NCBI RefSeq assembly: GCF_002266435.3
Contig: NZ_CP029426.2
Coordinates: 496,001-560,000, forward strand
Reading direction: 5' to 3'
DNA length: 64,000 bases
From: Bradyrhizobium amphicarpaeae
GTDB lineage: Bacteria > Pseudomonadota > Alphaproteobacteria > Rhizobiales > Xanthobacteraceae
Part shown: positions 17,826-26,918 of the stretch, piece after piece
Numbering within the stretch: the first letter of the stretch is position 1
How the letters are laid out: every line of letters begins with the position of its first letter
The notes under the pieces: model-generated
Databases searched by the model: none
What the model saw: only the letters and a program-made list of their open reading frames with translations
What the model was told of the DNA's origin: nothing
Program-made: the position numbers and the translations under genes

Positions 17826-18204
17826 AATCAGCGCGGTCCAGCCAAAAAGGCGCCGTTACCAGCTTGCGCCGCGGCGACCTTAACTTACGCTTACCTCATT
17901 ATCAAACCGGGGACGGATCGCGTCAACCGCTTGGAGATTCGGCGTTATCGCGACGATTGACCGCAACGCCCGGGCGTGCCGCAAGGGGAATAAACGGGAT
18001 GTCATGTCTGTGCTCGACGTGGTCCGGCTCGATCTTACCGGCGGCACGTTAGGGCCTCCATGGCGATAAGCATGTGATTGGTCTCACATTGAGAGCATAG
18101 CTCCGTCGCGCCGCGAGGCGTTTGACCTTTGCAGCGGACAATGGCTTGGTGCGCAGGATCGTCCCGGAAGGTCCACTCAGAAAAGCAAAGCAAAAGCAAG
18201 AATC
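17826..18204. other. Intergenic region, no recognised feature
   Basis: These 379 bp separate the divergent caspase-like and lactonase-like genes. I see no repeat, RNA or convincing open frame. Both promoters must lie here but no clear consensus stands out. Confidence 0.45.
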
Positions 18205-19011
18205 ATGGGAAACGCCTACGAAATCTACGCCCTGCGCTATGCGACGATGTCGCCGCGCACCCCCAGCATGAACTTCCTTCAGCCCGATCCGCATGACAGT
18301 GCGGCGCAGGATCTCGACTATTTCGTCTGGCTGATCCGAGGGCACGGCCGCGACATCCTGGTCGACACCGGCTTCAATGCCGAGGAGGCGAGCGCGCGGG
18401 CGCGCAAGCTGACACTCAATCCGGTCGATGCGCTGGAGCGATTTGGCGTCGCGGCCTCGAGCATCCGCGACGTCATCGTGACGCATCTGCATTACGACCA
18501 CGCCGGCAATCTCGATCGCTTCCCAAATGCACGCTTCCATCTCCAGGAGCGCGAGATGGCCTACGCGACTGGACGCTGCATGTGCAACGGCCTGCTGCGA
18601 CATCCGTTCTCGGTCGAGCACGTCACGCAGATGGTGCGCCACGTCTATGGCGAGCGCGTCACTTTCTATTCCGGCGACGGCGAGGTCGCGCCCGGCGTCA
18701 CCGTGCATCGTGTCGGCGGCCATTCCGACGGCCTGCAGGTGGTCAGGGTCGACACCGCGCGCGGGCCGGTGGTGCTGGCGTCCGATGCCGCGCACTACTA
18801 CGCCAATCTGCAGCGCAAGAGCCCGTTCCCGATCGTCTACAATGTCGGCGATATGGCCGTGGGCTGGGAGACGATCGAGCGTCTCGCCGGCCATCCTGAT
18901 CGCTTCATTCCCGGCCACGATCCGATCGTGACCGAGATCTATCCGCGCACCAGCGACAAGGTCGATGCCTGGGCGCTGCATCTGCCGCCGACGCGGTCGT
19001 TTGCAAAATAG
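18205..19011 (+). CDS. N-acyl homoserine lactonase-like metallo-beta-lactamase fold protein
   Basis: This 268-residue zinc hydrolase has the complete THLHYDHAGN motif (HxHxDH), a downstream VGGHSDGLQVV histidine, ASDAAHYY aspartate and a final PGHDP histidine. Together these make the dinuclear zinc site. Overall length and the N-terminal DYFVWLIRGHGRDILVDTGF match the AttM/AhlD-type lactonase group, which opens homoserine-lactone quorum signals or other lactones. It is monocistronic and flanked by interspersed repeats. The exact substrate is unproven. Confidence 0.8.
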   Translation: MGNAYEIYALRYATMSPRTPSMNFLQPDPHDSAAQDLDYFVWLIRGHGRDILVDTGFNAEEASARARKLTLNPVDALERFGVAASSIRDVIVTHLHYDHAGNLDRFPNARFHLQEREMAYATGRCMCNGLLRHPFSVEHVTQMVRHVYGERVTFYSGDGEVAPGVTVHRVGGHSDGLQVVRVDTARGPVVLASDAAHYYANLQRKSPFPIVYNVGDMAVGWETIERLAGHPDRFIPGHDPIVTEIYPRTSDKVDAWALHLPPTRSFAK

Positions 19012-19020
19012 GGCGGTGCC

Positions 19021-19235
19021 GTCATTCCGGGATGCGCCGACAGGCGCAGGCCCGGAATCCATCGCACGACCGGGTTGCGCGGACGAATGGATTCTCAGGT
19101 GCGCAATTGCGCACCATAGTTCGCCGCTTTGCGGCGCCCCGGAATGACAGCTCGTAGGATGGGTCGAGTCCTTGCGAAACCCATCGTGCTTGCCACAGGC
19201 GGACTGATTGATGGGTTTCGCTCACGCTCTACCCA
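19021..19235. repeat. Interspersed palindromic repeats (GTCATTCCGG family)
   Basis: GTCATTCCGG at 19021-19030 is mirrored by CCGGAATGAC at 19139-19148, bounding an imperfect 128-bp palindrome with internal GCGCAATTGCGC symmetry. It is followed by a second element with GATGGGT and ACCCATC arms (19158-19185) and another GATGGGTTTCGC copy near 19210. These are non-coding intergenic repeats. Confidence 0.7.
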
Positions 19236-19240
19236 CCAGC

Positions 19241-19591
19241 TCAGTTCGGGGCGTTCAGGAGGTCGTGTAGACCAATAGCCTGTTGATCGTTGAGCAGGAT
19301 CCGCTTCGCACCAACATAAGTCAGCTCGAACCGTCCTCCTTCGTCGTCAATGGTTCGTACGCCATCGAGCACTGCAAGAAGCCCGAACAGCGCTTGATGG
19401 ACTGATGTCGCGATCACGCGATTAACGTTATCAGCGTCTTCCGGTCGTAGGCCGTTGTACCAATCCGAGCACGCCCGCTCTCGGAGTGGCACACTCCTAC
19501 CCGGAGGGTTCTTCAGATCGGCTATTGTATCTTCGATCGCGGCATCCCTCACGTAGCGCTTGATGGCTTTAACAAATTCTTGGCTATTCAT
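19241..19591 (-). CDS. Hypothetical protein, 116 aa
   Basis: I do not recognise this protein. It is a soluble, mixed alpha/beta chain starting MNSQEFVKAIKRYVRDAAIE and ending LNDQQAIGLHDLLNAPN, with no membrane segment. Its GC content and codon use look lower than its neighbours, which may indicate recent transfer. It lies 39 bp after the MarR gene on the same strand. It may be a small accessory gene; nothing ties it to aromatic catabolism. Confidence 0.55.
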   Translation of the reverse strand: MNSQEFVKAIKRYVRDAAIEDTIADLKNPPGRSVPLRERACSDWYNGLRPEDADNVNRVIATSVHQALFGLLAVLDGVRTIDDEGGRFELTYVGAKRILLNDQQAIGLHDLLNAPN

Positions 19592-19629
19592 TTCGCCTCT
19601 CATCGACTAACCGCTCGTGAAAGCCCGCC

Positions 19630-20172
19630 CTAATACGCCTGCTTGGCGTCCGCTTCCTTGCTGGTCTGGATCAGATCGAGGCTGTCCTCGATCTTGCCGA
19701 GCAGCGCCGAGAGCTGCTTGCGCTCGTGGGCGGAGAGGCAGGCGAGGATCTCGTCCTCCCGCCGCAGCAATTGCGGGAACAGATCTTCGTAGAGCGCGCG
19801 GCCCTTCGCCGTCAGTTGCAGGCGGAATTCGCGGCGGTCGGCTTCGTTCTCGACCCGCTCGATCATGTCCTCGCCGAGCAGTGTCGTGACCGCGCGGCTG
19901 ATGGTGGATTTGTGCGTGCGGGTGCATTGCGCGATGTACTGCGCACTGCAGGCATCGTTGCGGAACCCGAGCGTGGCGATCACGCGCCAGGCCGGAATGT
20001 CGAGACCATGCCGTTCCTGATATTCGACCGAGAGCGCGGAACTGACTTCCGCTGCGAGCCGGTTGAGACGGAACGGCACGAACTTGAACAGGTCGAGCCG
20101 TGCCTTTGGCCGTGCTGAGGCCTCATCGGCTTCGCGTGGCTTCAGTGCGATATCGCCAGATGTTCTCGCCAA
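19630..20172 (-). CDS. MarR family transcriptional regulator
   Basis: This 180-residue dimeric winged-helix protein has an N-terminal helix pair with LNRLAAEVSSALSVEYQERH. The recognition region AQYIAQCTRTHKSTISRAVT is followed by the wing ENEADRREFRLQLTAKGR, which is highly typical of MarR. It diverges from the FAD monooxygenase-hmgA-fahA gene series with a palindrome between them, so it most likely represses that operon until an aromatic intermediate binds. The effector is not known from sequence. Confidence 0.88.
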   Translation of the reverse strand: MARTSGDIALKPREADEASARPKARLDLFKFVPFRLNRLAAEVSSALSVEYQERHGLDIPAWRVIATLGFRNDACSAQYIAQCTRTHKSTISRAVTTLLGEDMIERVENEADRREFRLQLTAKGRALYEDLFPQLLRREDEILACLSAHERKQLSALLGKIEDSLDLIQTSKEADAKQAY

Positions 20173-20220
20173 GGAGCGCGCTCCGAATTCCAGTTGACGG
20201 CCGGCCGGCTCCGGTCCAAA

Positions 20221-20240
20221 ATAGTTGCACGTGAGACTAT
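20221..20240. promoter_or_regulatory. Candidate MarR operator
   Basis: ATAGTTGCACGTGAGACTAT is a 20-bp near-perfect palindrome (ATAGT/ACTAT ends, CACGTG core) between the divergent MarR and FAD monooxygenase genes. Its position and symmetry fit an operator controlling both directions. Confidence 0.6.
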
Positions 20241-20282
20241 CTAGCAGATCAGCCCTCTCCTGACCAGAGCTGAGGTTAGCGC

Positions 20283-21899
20283 ATGGCGCAGGCCAATACG
20301 CATCAGGCCAAAATCCAATTCGGCTATCGCCGTCACTCCGACCAGGATCGTCCCGGTCCGAATCCGGCCGAGCATCCGGTCGTGGTGGTCGGCGCCGGCC
20401 CGGTCGGGCTGTCGCTCGCGATCGATCTCGCCCAGCGCGGCCAGCGCGTCGTCCTGTTGGACGACGCCGATCGCATCGGTGAGGGCTCGCGCGCGATCTG
20501 CTTCTCGAAGCGATCGCTGGAATATTGGGACCGGCTCGGCGTCGGCGACCGCATGGTCGCCAAGGGCGTGGTGTGGAGCGTCGGCCGGATCTTCCACGGC
20601 GAGTCCCTGCTCTATCAGTTCAACCTGCTCCCCGAGGACGGCCACAAGCGGCCCGCCTTCATCAATCTCCAGCAATACTATGCCGAGGCCTATCTGGTCG
20701 ATCGCATCAGCGATCTGCCCGGGATCGACCTGCGCTGGCGCAACAAGGTGACGGCGCTGGAGAGCCGCAATGACGGCGTCGCGTTGACGATCGAGACGCC
20801 GGAGGGCGCCTATCGCCTGCACGCGCAATATGTGATTGCCTGCGACGGCGCGCGCTCCTCGCTGCGGCAGATGGTCGGCGCGGAGTTCGCAGGCCAGGTG
20901 TTCGAGGACCAGTTCCTGATCGCCGACGTCAAGATGACCGCGGAATTCCCGACCGAACGCTGGTTCTGGTTCGACCCGCCGTTCCACGCGGGACGCTCGG
21001 CGCTGCTGCACCGGCAGCCCGACGACGTCTGGCGCATCGATCTCCAGCTCAATCGCTACGCCGATCCGGCTCTCGAGAAGAAGCCCGAAAACGTGCGGCC
21101 GCGGATCGCGCGCATGCTCGGCCATGACGCGTTCGAGTTCGAGTGGATCTCGCTCTACAAATTCCAGTGCCGGCGGATGGACCGCTTCATCCATGGCCGC
21201 GTGATTTTTGCCGGCGATTCCGCGCATCAGGTCTCGCCGTTCGGCGCCCGCGGCGCCAATTCCGGGCTCGAGGACGCCGAAAACCTGTCGTGGAAGCTCG
21301 ACCGCGTGCTGCGCGGCACCTCGCCCGCGAGCCTGCTCGAGAGCTACCATGCCGAGCGCAGCCTGGCGGCCGACGAGAACATCCGCGAATCCACCCGCTC
21401 GACCGACTTCATGGCGCCGAACTCGCATCAGGAAGCGCGGCTGCGCAAGGCGGTGCTGTCGCTGGCCAAGGAGACCGAGTTCGGCAAGCGCATGGTCAAT
21501 GGCGGGCGGCTGTCGGTGCCGTGCAGCTATGATACGCCGCTGTCGTCGCCCGATCTGGACGCGTGGCGCGGCGGACCGTCGCCCGGCTGTTCCATGCTCG
21601 ATGCGCCAATTGCAGAGCGCGCCTATCTGACGGACGCCTTCCGCAGGGGTGGAACGGACTTCACCTTGCTGTCGTTCAGCAATGGCACGGCGATCGACGT
21701 GCCCGATGGTCTCAAGAGTGTTCGCGTCGGCGGCGAGGGCGGACTTGCCGATCCCTCGGGCCTTGTCGCAAAGCGCTACGACGCCGCGCCCGGCACGGCC
21801 TATCTGCTCAGGCCCGATGGCTATGTTGCCGCGCGCTTCCGCCATCCGACCCGTGCCGCGATCGCGGCGGCGTTGTCGCAGGCCCAAGGTCTCAATTGA
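20283..21899 (+). CDS. FAD-dependent aromatic monooxygenase
   Basis: This 538-residue flavoprotein of the class A hydroxylase family (PHBH/MhpA-like) has the N-terminal dinucleotide motif VVVGAGPVGLSLAIDLAQRG, the mid-domain CDGARSSLRQ (DG motif) and FAGDSAHQVSPFGARGANSG (GD motif). It probably hydroxylates a phenolic acid with NAD(P)H and O2. It is the first gene of a run continuing with DUF2783, a metallo-hydrolase, hmgA and fahA, so it likely feeds substrate into homogentisate breakdown. Hydroxylating a phenylacetate derivative to homogentisate is plausible but unproven. Confidence 0.85.
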   Translation: MAQANTHQAKIQFGYRRHSDQDRPGPNPAEHPVVVVGAGPVGLSLAIDLAQRGQRVVLLDDADRIGEGSRAICFSKRSLEYWDRLGVGDRMVAKGVVWSVGRIFHGESLLYQFNLLPEDGHKRPAFINLQQYYAEAYLVDRISDLPGIDLRWRNKVTALESRNDGVALTIETPEGAYRLHAQYVIACDGARSSLRQMVGAEFAGQVFEDQFLIADVKMTAEFPTERWFWFDPPFHAGRSALLHRQPDDVWRIDLQLNRYADPALEKKPENVRPRIARMLGHDAFEFEWISLYKFQCRRMDRFIHGRVIFAGDSAHQVSPFGARGANSGLEDAENLSWKLDRVLRGTSPASLLESYHAERSLAADENIRESTRSTDFMAPNSHQEARLRKAVLSLAKETEFGKRMVNGGRLSVPCSYDTPLSSPDLDAWRGGPSPGCSMLDAPIAERAYLTDAFRRGGTDFTLLSFSNGTAIDVPDGLKSVRVGGEGGLADPSGLVAKRYDAAPGTAYLLRPDGYVAARFRHPTRAAIAAALSQAQGLN

Positions 21900-21907
21900 G
21901 GTTCCGC

Positions 21908-22132
21908 ATGCCGCTGTCCACCAGCTCCAACTTTGCGCGGCCCGACGACGCCTTTCGCGCCATCGTCGAGGCGCATCGCGGGTTCACTGAGGAGCAGAGC
22001 GCCGATTTCGATTCGGCGCTGGTGCTGATCCTCGCCAACCATATCGGCGACATCGATGTGCTGCGCGAGGCGATCGGGCTCGCCAGGCGCCGCATGATCG
22101 ACGGCCAGCAGCAGCAACAACAGCAGCAATGA
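21908..22132 (+). CDS. DUF2783 small protein
   Basis: This 74-residue protein starts MPLSTSSNFARPDDAFRAIV and contains HRGFTEEQSADFDSALVLIL, the pattern of the small DUF2783 family that accompanies aromatic flavoprotein hydroxylases. It begins 8 bp after the monooxygenase stop, so it is co-translated. The C-terminus is a run of eight glutamines encoded by a CAG/CAA repeat, an unusual tail that could vary in length between strains. Its function is unknown. Confidence 0.75.
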   Translation: MPLSTSSNFARPDDAFRAIVEAHRGFTEEQSADFDSALVLILANHIGDIDVLREAIGLARRRMIDGQQQQQQQQ

Positions 22133-22157
22133 CCCAAAACACCCAAAGGACGAATTG

Positions 22158-23114
22158 ATGGCGAAGAACTTCGCATCCACCGGCGATCTCTCCGAGAAGA
22201 CAATCACCTTCTCCGAGATCGGGACTGATCTCTACGCCTTCACCGCCGAGGGCGATCCCAATACGGCGATCATCGTCGGCGACGACGGCTGCCTGGTGTT
22301 CGACGCACAGTCGACGCCGGCGATGGCGAACAAGGTGATCGAGCGCGTCAAGACAGTCACCGACAAGCCGATCAAATATGTCGTGCTGTCGCACTATCAC
22401 GCCGTGCGCGTGCTCGGGGCCTCCGCCTACAAGGCGCAAGGCATCGTCGCCTCGCAGGAGACCTATCGCCTTATCGAGGAGCGCGGCCAGCAGGATTGGG
22501 ATTCCGAATACGGTCGCTTCCCACGCCTGTTTCAGGATGCCGCCAGCATTCCCGGCCTGACCTGGCCGACGCTCACTTTCGAAGGCGAGATGTCGATCTT
22601 TCTCGGCAAGCGCGAGGTGCGCCTGATGCAGCTCGGCGCCGGCCACACCTCCGGCGATATCGTCGCCTGGGTGCCCGACGCCGAAGTCATGTTCTCCGGC
22701 GACCTCATCGAATATCACTCGGCTTGCTATTGCGGCGATGCTCACTTGCGCGAATGGCCGATGACGCTGAACGAGATCCGCAACTTCAATCCCAAGGCGA
22801 TCGCGCCGGGGCGGGGCGATGCGTTGAAGGGCACGGCGACCGTGCGCGAAGCCATCGCGATGACGCGCGACTTCGTCACCTCGCTCTACGGCGCCGCCGA
22901 AATCTCGGTCGCCAAGGGACGCAGCTTAAAGGAATCGATGGCCGCGACGCGCGAGGTGATGGATCCGAAGTTCTCCAGCTTCGCCATCTACGAGCACTGC
23001 CTGCCGTTCAACGTGTCGCGCGCCTATGACGAGGCGTCGGGGATCGACGATCCCGTGATCTGGACCGACAAGCGCGACCAGGAGATGTGGGCCGCCCTGC
23101 AAGGAGGAGGATAG
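22158..23114 (+). CDS. Metallo-beta-lactamase fold protein with altered metal motif
   Basis: This 318-residue protein of the MBL fold is related to glyoxalase II and SoxH-like proteins (start ATG at 22158 after AAAGGA). The core motif reads SHYHAVRV: the first two histidines (79, 81) remain, but the Asp and third His of HxHxDH are Val83 and Arg84. Downstream GAGHTSGD and FSGD keep a His and Asp, so at most one metal site is intact. It lies inside the homogentisate operon between DUF2783 and hmgA (2 bp gap). The role is unknown; handling a ring-cleavage by-product is conjecture. Confidence 0.78.
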   Translation: MAKNFASTGDLSEKTITFSEIGTDLYAFTAEGDPNTAIIVGDDGCLVFDAQSTPAMANKVIERVKTVTDKPIKYVVLSHYHAVRVLGASAYKAQGIVASQETYRLIEERGQQDWDSEYGRFPRLFQDAASIPGLTWPTLTFEGEMSIFLGKREVRLMQLGAGHTSGDIVAWVPDAEVMFSGDLIEYHSACYCGDAHLREWPMTLNEIRNFNPKAIAPGRGDALKGTATVREAIAMTRDFVTSLYGAAEISVAKGRSLKESMAATREVMDPKFSSFAIYEHCLPFNVSRAYDEASGIDDPVIWTDKRDQEMWAALQGGG

Positions 23115-23116
23115 AC

Positions 23117-24463
23117 ATGAACATCAACACCTCGCCCGACCAGATCATCCGCAGCTCGGCCCAGGTCACGCCGGGCTACATGTCCGGCTTCGGCAACAGC
23201 TTCGAGACCGAGGCGCTGCCGGGTGCGCTGCCGATCGGACGCAACTCACCGCAGCGCTGCGCCTACGGCCTCTATGCCGAGCAGCTCTCCGGCTCGCCCT
23301 TCACGGCGCCGCGCGGCAGCAATGAGCGCTCCTGGCTCTATCGCATCCGGCCCTCGGTGAAGCATTCCGGCCGCTTCGAGAAGGCCGATGCCGGGCTGTG
23401 GCGCTCGGCGCCGTGCCACGAATACGATCTGCCGATCGCGCAGATGCGCTGGGACCCGACGCCGCTTCCGAAGGACGATGTGACCTTCGTCCAGGGCGTG
23501 CAGACCATGACGACGGCGGGCGACGTGAACACGCAGGCCGGCATGGCCGCGCATGTTTATCTCATCACCAAATCGATGGTGGACCAGCATTTCTACAATG
23601 CCGACGGCGAGCTGATGTTCGTGCTCCAGCAGGGGGATCTGCGTCTCGTCACGGAGTTCGGCCGCATCGATGCCGAGCCTGGCGAGATCGTGGTGATCCC
23701 GCGCGGCGTCAAGTTCCGCGTCGAGATTCCGAACGGGCCGGCGCGCGGCTATCTCTGCGAGAATTACGGCGGCGCGTTCACGCTGCCGGAGCGCGGGCCG
23801 ATCGGCGCCAATTGCCTGGCCAACGCGCGCGACTTCCTGACGCCGGTCGCGCATTACGAGGACAAGGACACGCCGACCGAGCTGTTCGTCAAATGGGGCG
23901 GGGCGCTGTTCAAGACCAATTTGCCGCATTCGCCTATCGACGTCGTCGCCTGGCACGGCAATTACGCGCCCTATAAATACGATCTGCGCACCTTCTCTCC
24001 CGTCGGCGCGATCGGCTTCGATCATCCGGATCCCTCGATCTTCACCGTGCTGACCTCGCCGTCGGAGACGGCGGGCACGGCGAATATCGACTTCGTGATC
24101 TTCCCCGAGCGCTGGATGGTGGCCGACAACACCTTCCGTCCGCCCTGGTATCACATGAACATCATGAGCGAGTTCATGGGCCTGATCTACGGCGTCTACG
24201 ATGCCAAGCCGCAGGGCTTCGTCCCCGGCGGCATGAGCCTGCACAATTGCATGCTGCCGCACGGACCGGACCGTGACGCTTTCGAGCATGCCAGCAACGG
24301 CGAATTGAAGCCGGTGAAGCTGACGGGGACCATGGCCTTCATGTTCGAGACCCGCTACCCGCAGCGCGTCACCGCCCATGCAGCGAATGCCTCGACGCTG
24401 CAGGACGATTACGCGGATTGCTGGAAGGGCCTGGAGAAGCGGTTCGATCCGAGCAAGCGGTAG
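23117..24463 (+). CDS. hmgA: Homogentisate 1,2-dioxygenase
   Basis: This 448-residue iron(II) dioxygenase opens the homogentisate ring to maleylacetoacetate in Tyr/Phe catabolism. The N-terminus [18 protein letters not shown] is diagnostic. Iron ligands are recognisable in the C-terminal cupin: [15 protein letters not shown] (His and Glu) and the histidine of [12 protein letters not shown]. The start ATG follows AAGGAGGAGG with ideal spacing. The preceding stop codon is 2 bp away. hppD and fahA nearby complete most of the pathway; a maleylacetoacetate isomerase gene was not seen. Confidence 0.95.
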   Translation: MNINTSPDQIIRSSAQVTPGYMSGFGNSFETEALPGALPIGRNSPQRCAYGLYAEQLSGSPFTAPRGSNERSWLYRIRPSVKHSGRFEKADAGLWRSAPCHEYDLPIAQMRWDPTPLPKDDVTFVQGVQTMTTAGDVNTQAGMAAHVYLITKSMVDQHFYNADGELMFVLQQGDLRLVTEFGRIDAEPGEIVVIPRGVKFRVEIPNGPARGYLCENYGGAFTLPERGPIGANCLANARDFLTPVAHYEDKDTPTELFVKWGGALFKTNLPHSPIDVVAWHGNYAPYKYDLRTFSPVGAIGFDHPDPSIFTVLTSPSETAGTANIDFVIFPERWMVADNTFRPPWYHMNIMSEFMGLIYGVYDAKPQGFVPGGMSLHNCMLPHGPDRDAFEHASNGELKPVKLTGTMAFMFETRYPQRVTAHAANASTLQDDYADCWKGLEKRFDPSKR

Positions 24464-24470
24464 CTTTCTT

Positions 24471-24620
24471 CCCCTCTCCCCTTGTGGGAGAGGGTGGCTC
24501 ACCGCGCAGCGGTGAGACGGGTGAGGGGTCTCTCTCCGCGAGTGAACCTCTCACATTTGGACATGTGGATAGAGACCCCTCATCCGGCGCTTCGCGCCAC
24601 CTTCTCCCACAAGGGGAGAA
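24471..24620. repeat. Interspersed inverted repeat between hmgA and fahA
   Basis: The arms CTTGTGGGAG/CTCCCACAAG and GGGGTCTCT/AGAGACCCC enclose GGCGCTTCGCGCC and a GCTCACCGCGCAGCGGTGAG hairpin. Composition and arm structure match bradyrhizobial short palindromic repeats. The element is inserted within the operon and leaves the fahA ribosome site just outside its right end. Confidence 0.8.
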
Positions 24621-24642
24621 GGAAGAAGGAATTGAGCCGAAC

Positions 24643-25917
24643 GTGACAACCCATCCCAACGACCCCAGCCTCCGCTCCTTCATCGAGGTCGACCCTTCTT
24701 CCGACTTCCCGATCCAGAACCTGCCCTACGGCGTGTTCTCGACCCCTGCCAATCCGACGCCGCGTGTTGGCGTCGCGATCGGCGCTTGCGTGCTCGATCT
24801 CTGGGAGCTCGAGCAGGATTCCCGGCTCGAGGTCGGTCCGCTCGGCGTTTTCTCCGGGCCGTCGCTGAATGCGTTCATGGCGCTGGGGCCGAAGGTCTGG
24901 AGCAGGACACGGGCGCGGATCAGCGAGCTGCTGCGGCACGATCATCCGGAGTTACGCGATAACGAAGAGCTGCGCGGCCGCGCGCTGGTGGCGATGCGTG
25001 ATGCGAGATTGCATCTGCCGTTCGCCGTCTCCGGCTACACCGATTTCTATTCGTCGAAAGAGCATGCCACCAATGTCGGCGTGATGTTCCGCGGCAAGGA
25101 CAACGCGCTGCAGCCGAACTGGCTGCACATGCCGATCGCCTATAACGGCCGCGCCTCGACCGTCGTCGTGTCGGGCACCAAGGTGAAGCGCCCGCGCGGG
25201 CAGCTGAAGCCGCCGAATGTGGACGCGCCGAGCTTCGGCCCGTGCAAGCGGCTCGATTTCGAGCTGGAGATGGGCGTCGTGATCGGCCAGCCCTCAGCCA
25301 TGGGTGGCATGTTGAGCGAGCAGCAGGCCGCGGAGATGATCTTCGGCTTCGTGCTGCTCAACGACTGGAGCGCGCGCGACATCCAGCAATGGGAATACGT
25401 GCCGCTCGGTCCGTTCCTGGCAAAGGCGTTTGCGACCTCGATCAGTCCGTGGGTGGTGACGCGCGAGGCGCTGGAGCCGTTCCGCCTGAAGGGGCCGGAG
25501 CAGGAGCCGGTGCCGCTCGATTATCTCAGGCAGGGCAAGCCGCAGAACTACGACATCGCGCTCGACGTCTCCTTGCGCGCGGCCGGCGCCAACGCGCCCG
25601 CCGGCATCAGCCGCACCAATTTCAAATACATGTACTGGTCCTCGGTGCAGCAGCTGATGCACCACGCCTCCTCCGGCTGCGCCATGAATGTCGGCGATCT
25701 CCTCGGCAGCGGCACGATCTCCGGTCCCGAGAAGAACCAGCGCGGCAGCCTGCTCGAGATCAGCTGGAACGGCACAGAGCCGGTCGAGTTGCCGGGCGGA
25801 GTGAAGCGCTCGTTCCTGGAGGACGGCGACAGCCTCGTCATGCGCGGCTGGTGCCAGGGCGACGGCTATCGCGTCGGGTTCGGCGAGGTGGAGGGGACGA
25901 TTCTGGCGGCGGAGTAG
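24643..25917 (+). CDS. fahA: Fumarylacetoacetase
   Basis: This 424-residue enzyme cleaves fumarylacetoacetate to fumarate and acetoacetate, the last step of homogentisate breakdown. The FAH signature is present: LNDWSARDIQQWEYVPLGPF with the calcium-binding acidic residues, preceded by RLDFELEMG and followed by LGSGTISGP. I chose GTG 24643 because GGAAGAAGGA lies upstream and the length then matches the family. The frame remains open back to 24418, but only through the inverted repeat, which is not protein-like. It is separated from hmgA by that repeat but presumably in the same operon. Confidence 0.93.
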   Translation: MTTHPNDPSLRSFIEVDPSSDFPIQNLPYGVFSTPANPTPRVGVAIGACVLDLWELEQDSRLEVGPLGVFSGPSLNAFMALGPKVWSRTRARISELLRHDHPELRDNEELRGRALVAMRDARLHLPFAVSGYTDFYSSKEHATNVGVMFRGKDNALQPNWLHMPIAYNGRASTVVVSGTKVKRPRGQLKPPNVDAPSFGPCKRLDFELEMGVVIGQPSAMGGMLSEQQAAEMIFGFVLLNDWSARDIQQWEYVPLGPFLAKAFATSISPWVVTREALEPFRLKGPEQEPVPLDYLRQGKPQNYDIALDVSLRAAGANAPAGISRTNFKYMYWSSVQQLMHHASSGCAMNVGDLLGSGTISGPEKNQRGSLLEISWNGTEPVELPGGVKRSFLEDGDSLVMRGWCQGDGYRVGFGEVEGTILAAE

Positions 25918-25940
25918 CCGCGGTCCTTGCCACAACCTCC

Positions 25941-26026
25941 GTCATTGCGAGGAGCCCTTGCGACGAAGCAATCCAGACTGCATCCGCGGATGCATTTCTG
26001 GATTGCTTCGCTTCGCTCGCAATGAC
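25941..26026. repeat. REP-like palindromic repeat (GTCATTGCGAG family), copy 2
   Basis: GTCATTGCGAGGAGC begins the left arm and GCTCGCAATGAC ends the right arm, with GAAGCAATCCAG/CTGGATTGCTTC and a central ATCCGCGGAT palindrome. It lies between the convergent fahA and DUF1272 genes and is related to the copy at 5318-5400. Confidence 0.8.
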
Positions 26027-26037
26027 GTGGAAAGAGC

Positions 26038-26349
26038 TCACCGCCTCTCCGGCGGCACATCGCGCACCCGCGCGCAATGCGCGGCGACGTCCTCCACGGT
26101 GTACTTCAAGTGCACCCGTTTGTCCGACGGCGCCTGTTTCACAGCGCAGACGCCCGGTCGCCACTCCTGCGTAGGTCTGATCGGGCGCGGCGCAAAGCCG
26201 CCGCCGCAGTTCGGGCAGACGTTGGAGAGTTTGGTCTCGACGCAATCCACGCAGAACGTGCATTCATAGGAGCAGATTCGCGCCTCCACCGCATCGGGCG
26301 GCAAGTCGCGGTCACAATATTCGCAGTTCGGTCGAAGCTGGAGGGCCAT
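26038..26349 (-). CDS. DUF1272 zinc-ribbon-like protein
   Basis: This 103-residue protein has a cysteine-rich N-terminus: CEYCDRDLP, then CSYECTFCVDCV and CPNCGGGFAPRP. Eight cysteines fit two zinc-binding clusters, as in the DUF1272 family. The C-terminus beyond residue 60 is basic and not obviously conserved. It is convergent with fahA and followed by the Lrp regulator on the same strand. Function is unknown. Confidence 0.75.
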   Translation of the reverse strand: MALQLRPNCEYCDRDLPPDAVEARICSYECTFCVDCVETKLSNVCPNCGGGFAPRPIRPTQEWRPGVCAVKQAPSDKRVHLKYTVEDVAAHCARVRDVPPERR

Positions 26350-26421
26350 GGCTGAATCTCGGGATCGGCTGTGATCATCGCAGATCTTGCGTGGAGCGCG
26401 AATGACGTAGTTCCCTCGATT

Positions 26422-26901
26422 TCAGCCGGGCTTGATCTCCTTCAGCGGCAGCTTCGAGCTCTCCTTCAGCCTGTCGAGCACGATCGAGGAGCGCACATGG
26501 GCCACGCTCTGGTGCGGCATCAGGACGTCGTTGACCAGGTTGGAGAGGCCCTTGAGATCGCGCAGCACCGCCTTCAGCACGTAGTCGGCATCACCGGTGA
26601 GCGAATAGGCCTCCTGGATCTCGTCGATACGGCCAACCAGCGCGCGAAACCGCTTCGAATTGTCCGGCGAGTGCGTCGCAAGCGTCACCTGGATGAAGGC
26701 GATCACGCCGAAGCCGAGCGCCTCGCTGGAGAGATCGGCGTGATAGCCCGCGATGACCTTCTCCTCCTCCAGCCGCATCCGCCGGCGCGAGCATTGCGAG
26801 GCCGACAGTCCCGCGAGGTCGGCGAGCTCCTGGTTGGTGAGGCGGCCATCGTCCTGGAGCGCACGGAGGATCTTGAGGTCGAAGGCGTCAACCGAAATCA
26901 T
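26422..26901 (-). CDS. Lrp/AsnC family transcriptional regulator
   Basis: This feast/famine regulator of about 159 residues has an N-terminal helix-turn-helix (FDLKILRALQDDGRLTNQEL, then SASQCSRRRMRLEEE). The C-terminal RAM ligand-binding domain includes SLTGDADYVLKAVLRDL. The start ATG at 26901 is preferred; ATG 26916 and GTG 26925 are in frame, but the latter overlaps a palindromic site. It diverges from hppD, so it likely controls tyrosine catabolism in response to an aromatic amino acid or keto acid. Confidence 0.87.
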   Translation of the reverse strand: MISVDAFDLKILRALQDDGRLTNQELADLAGLSASQCSRRRMRLEEEKVIAGYHADLSSEALGFGVIAFIQVTLATHSPDNSKRFRALVGRIDEIQEAYSLTGDADYVLKAVLRDLKGLSNLVNDVLMPHQSVAHVRSSIVLDRLKESSKLPLKEIKPG

Positions 26902-26918
26902 GCGGCACTTGTCCATTT

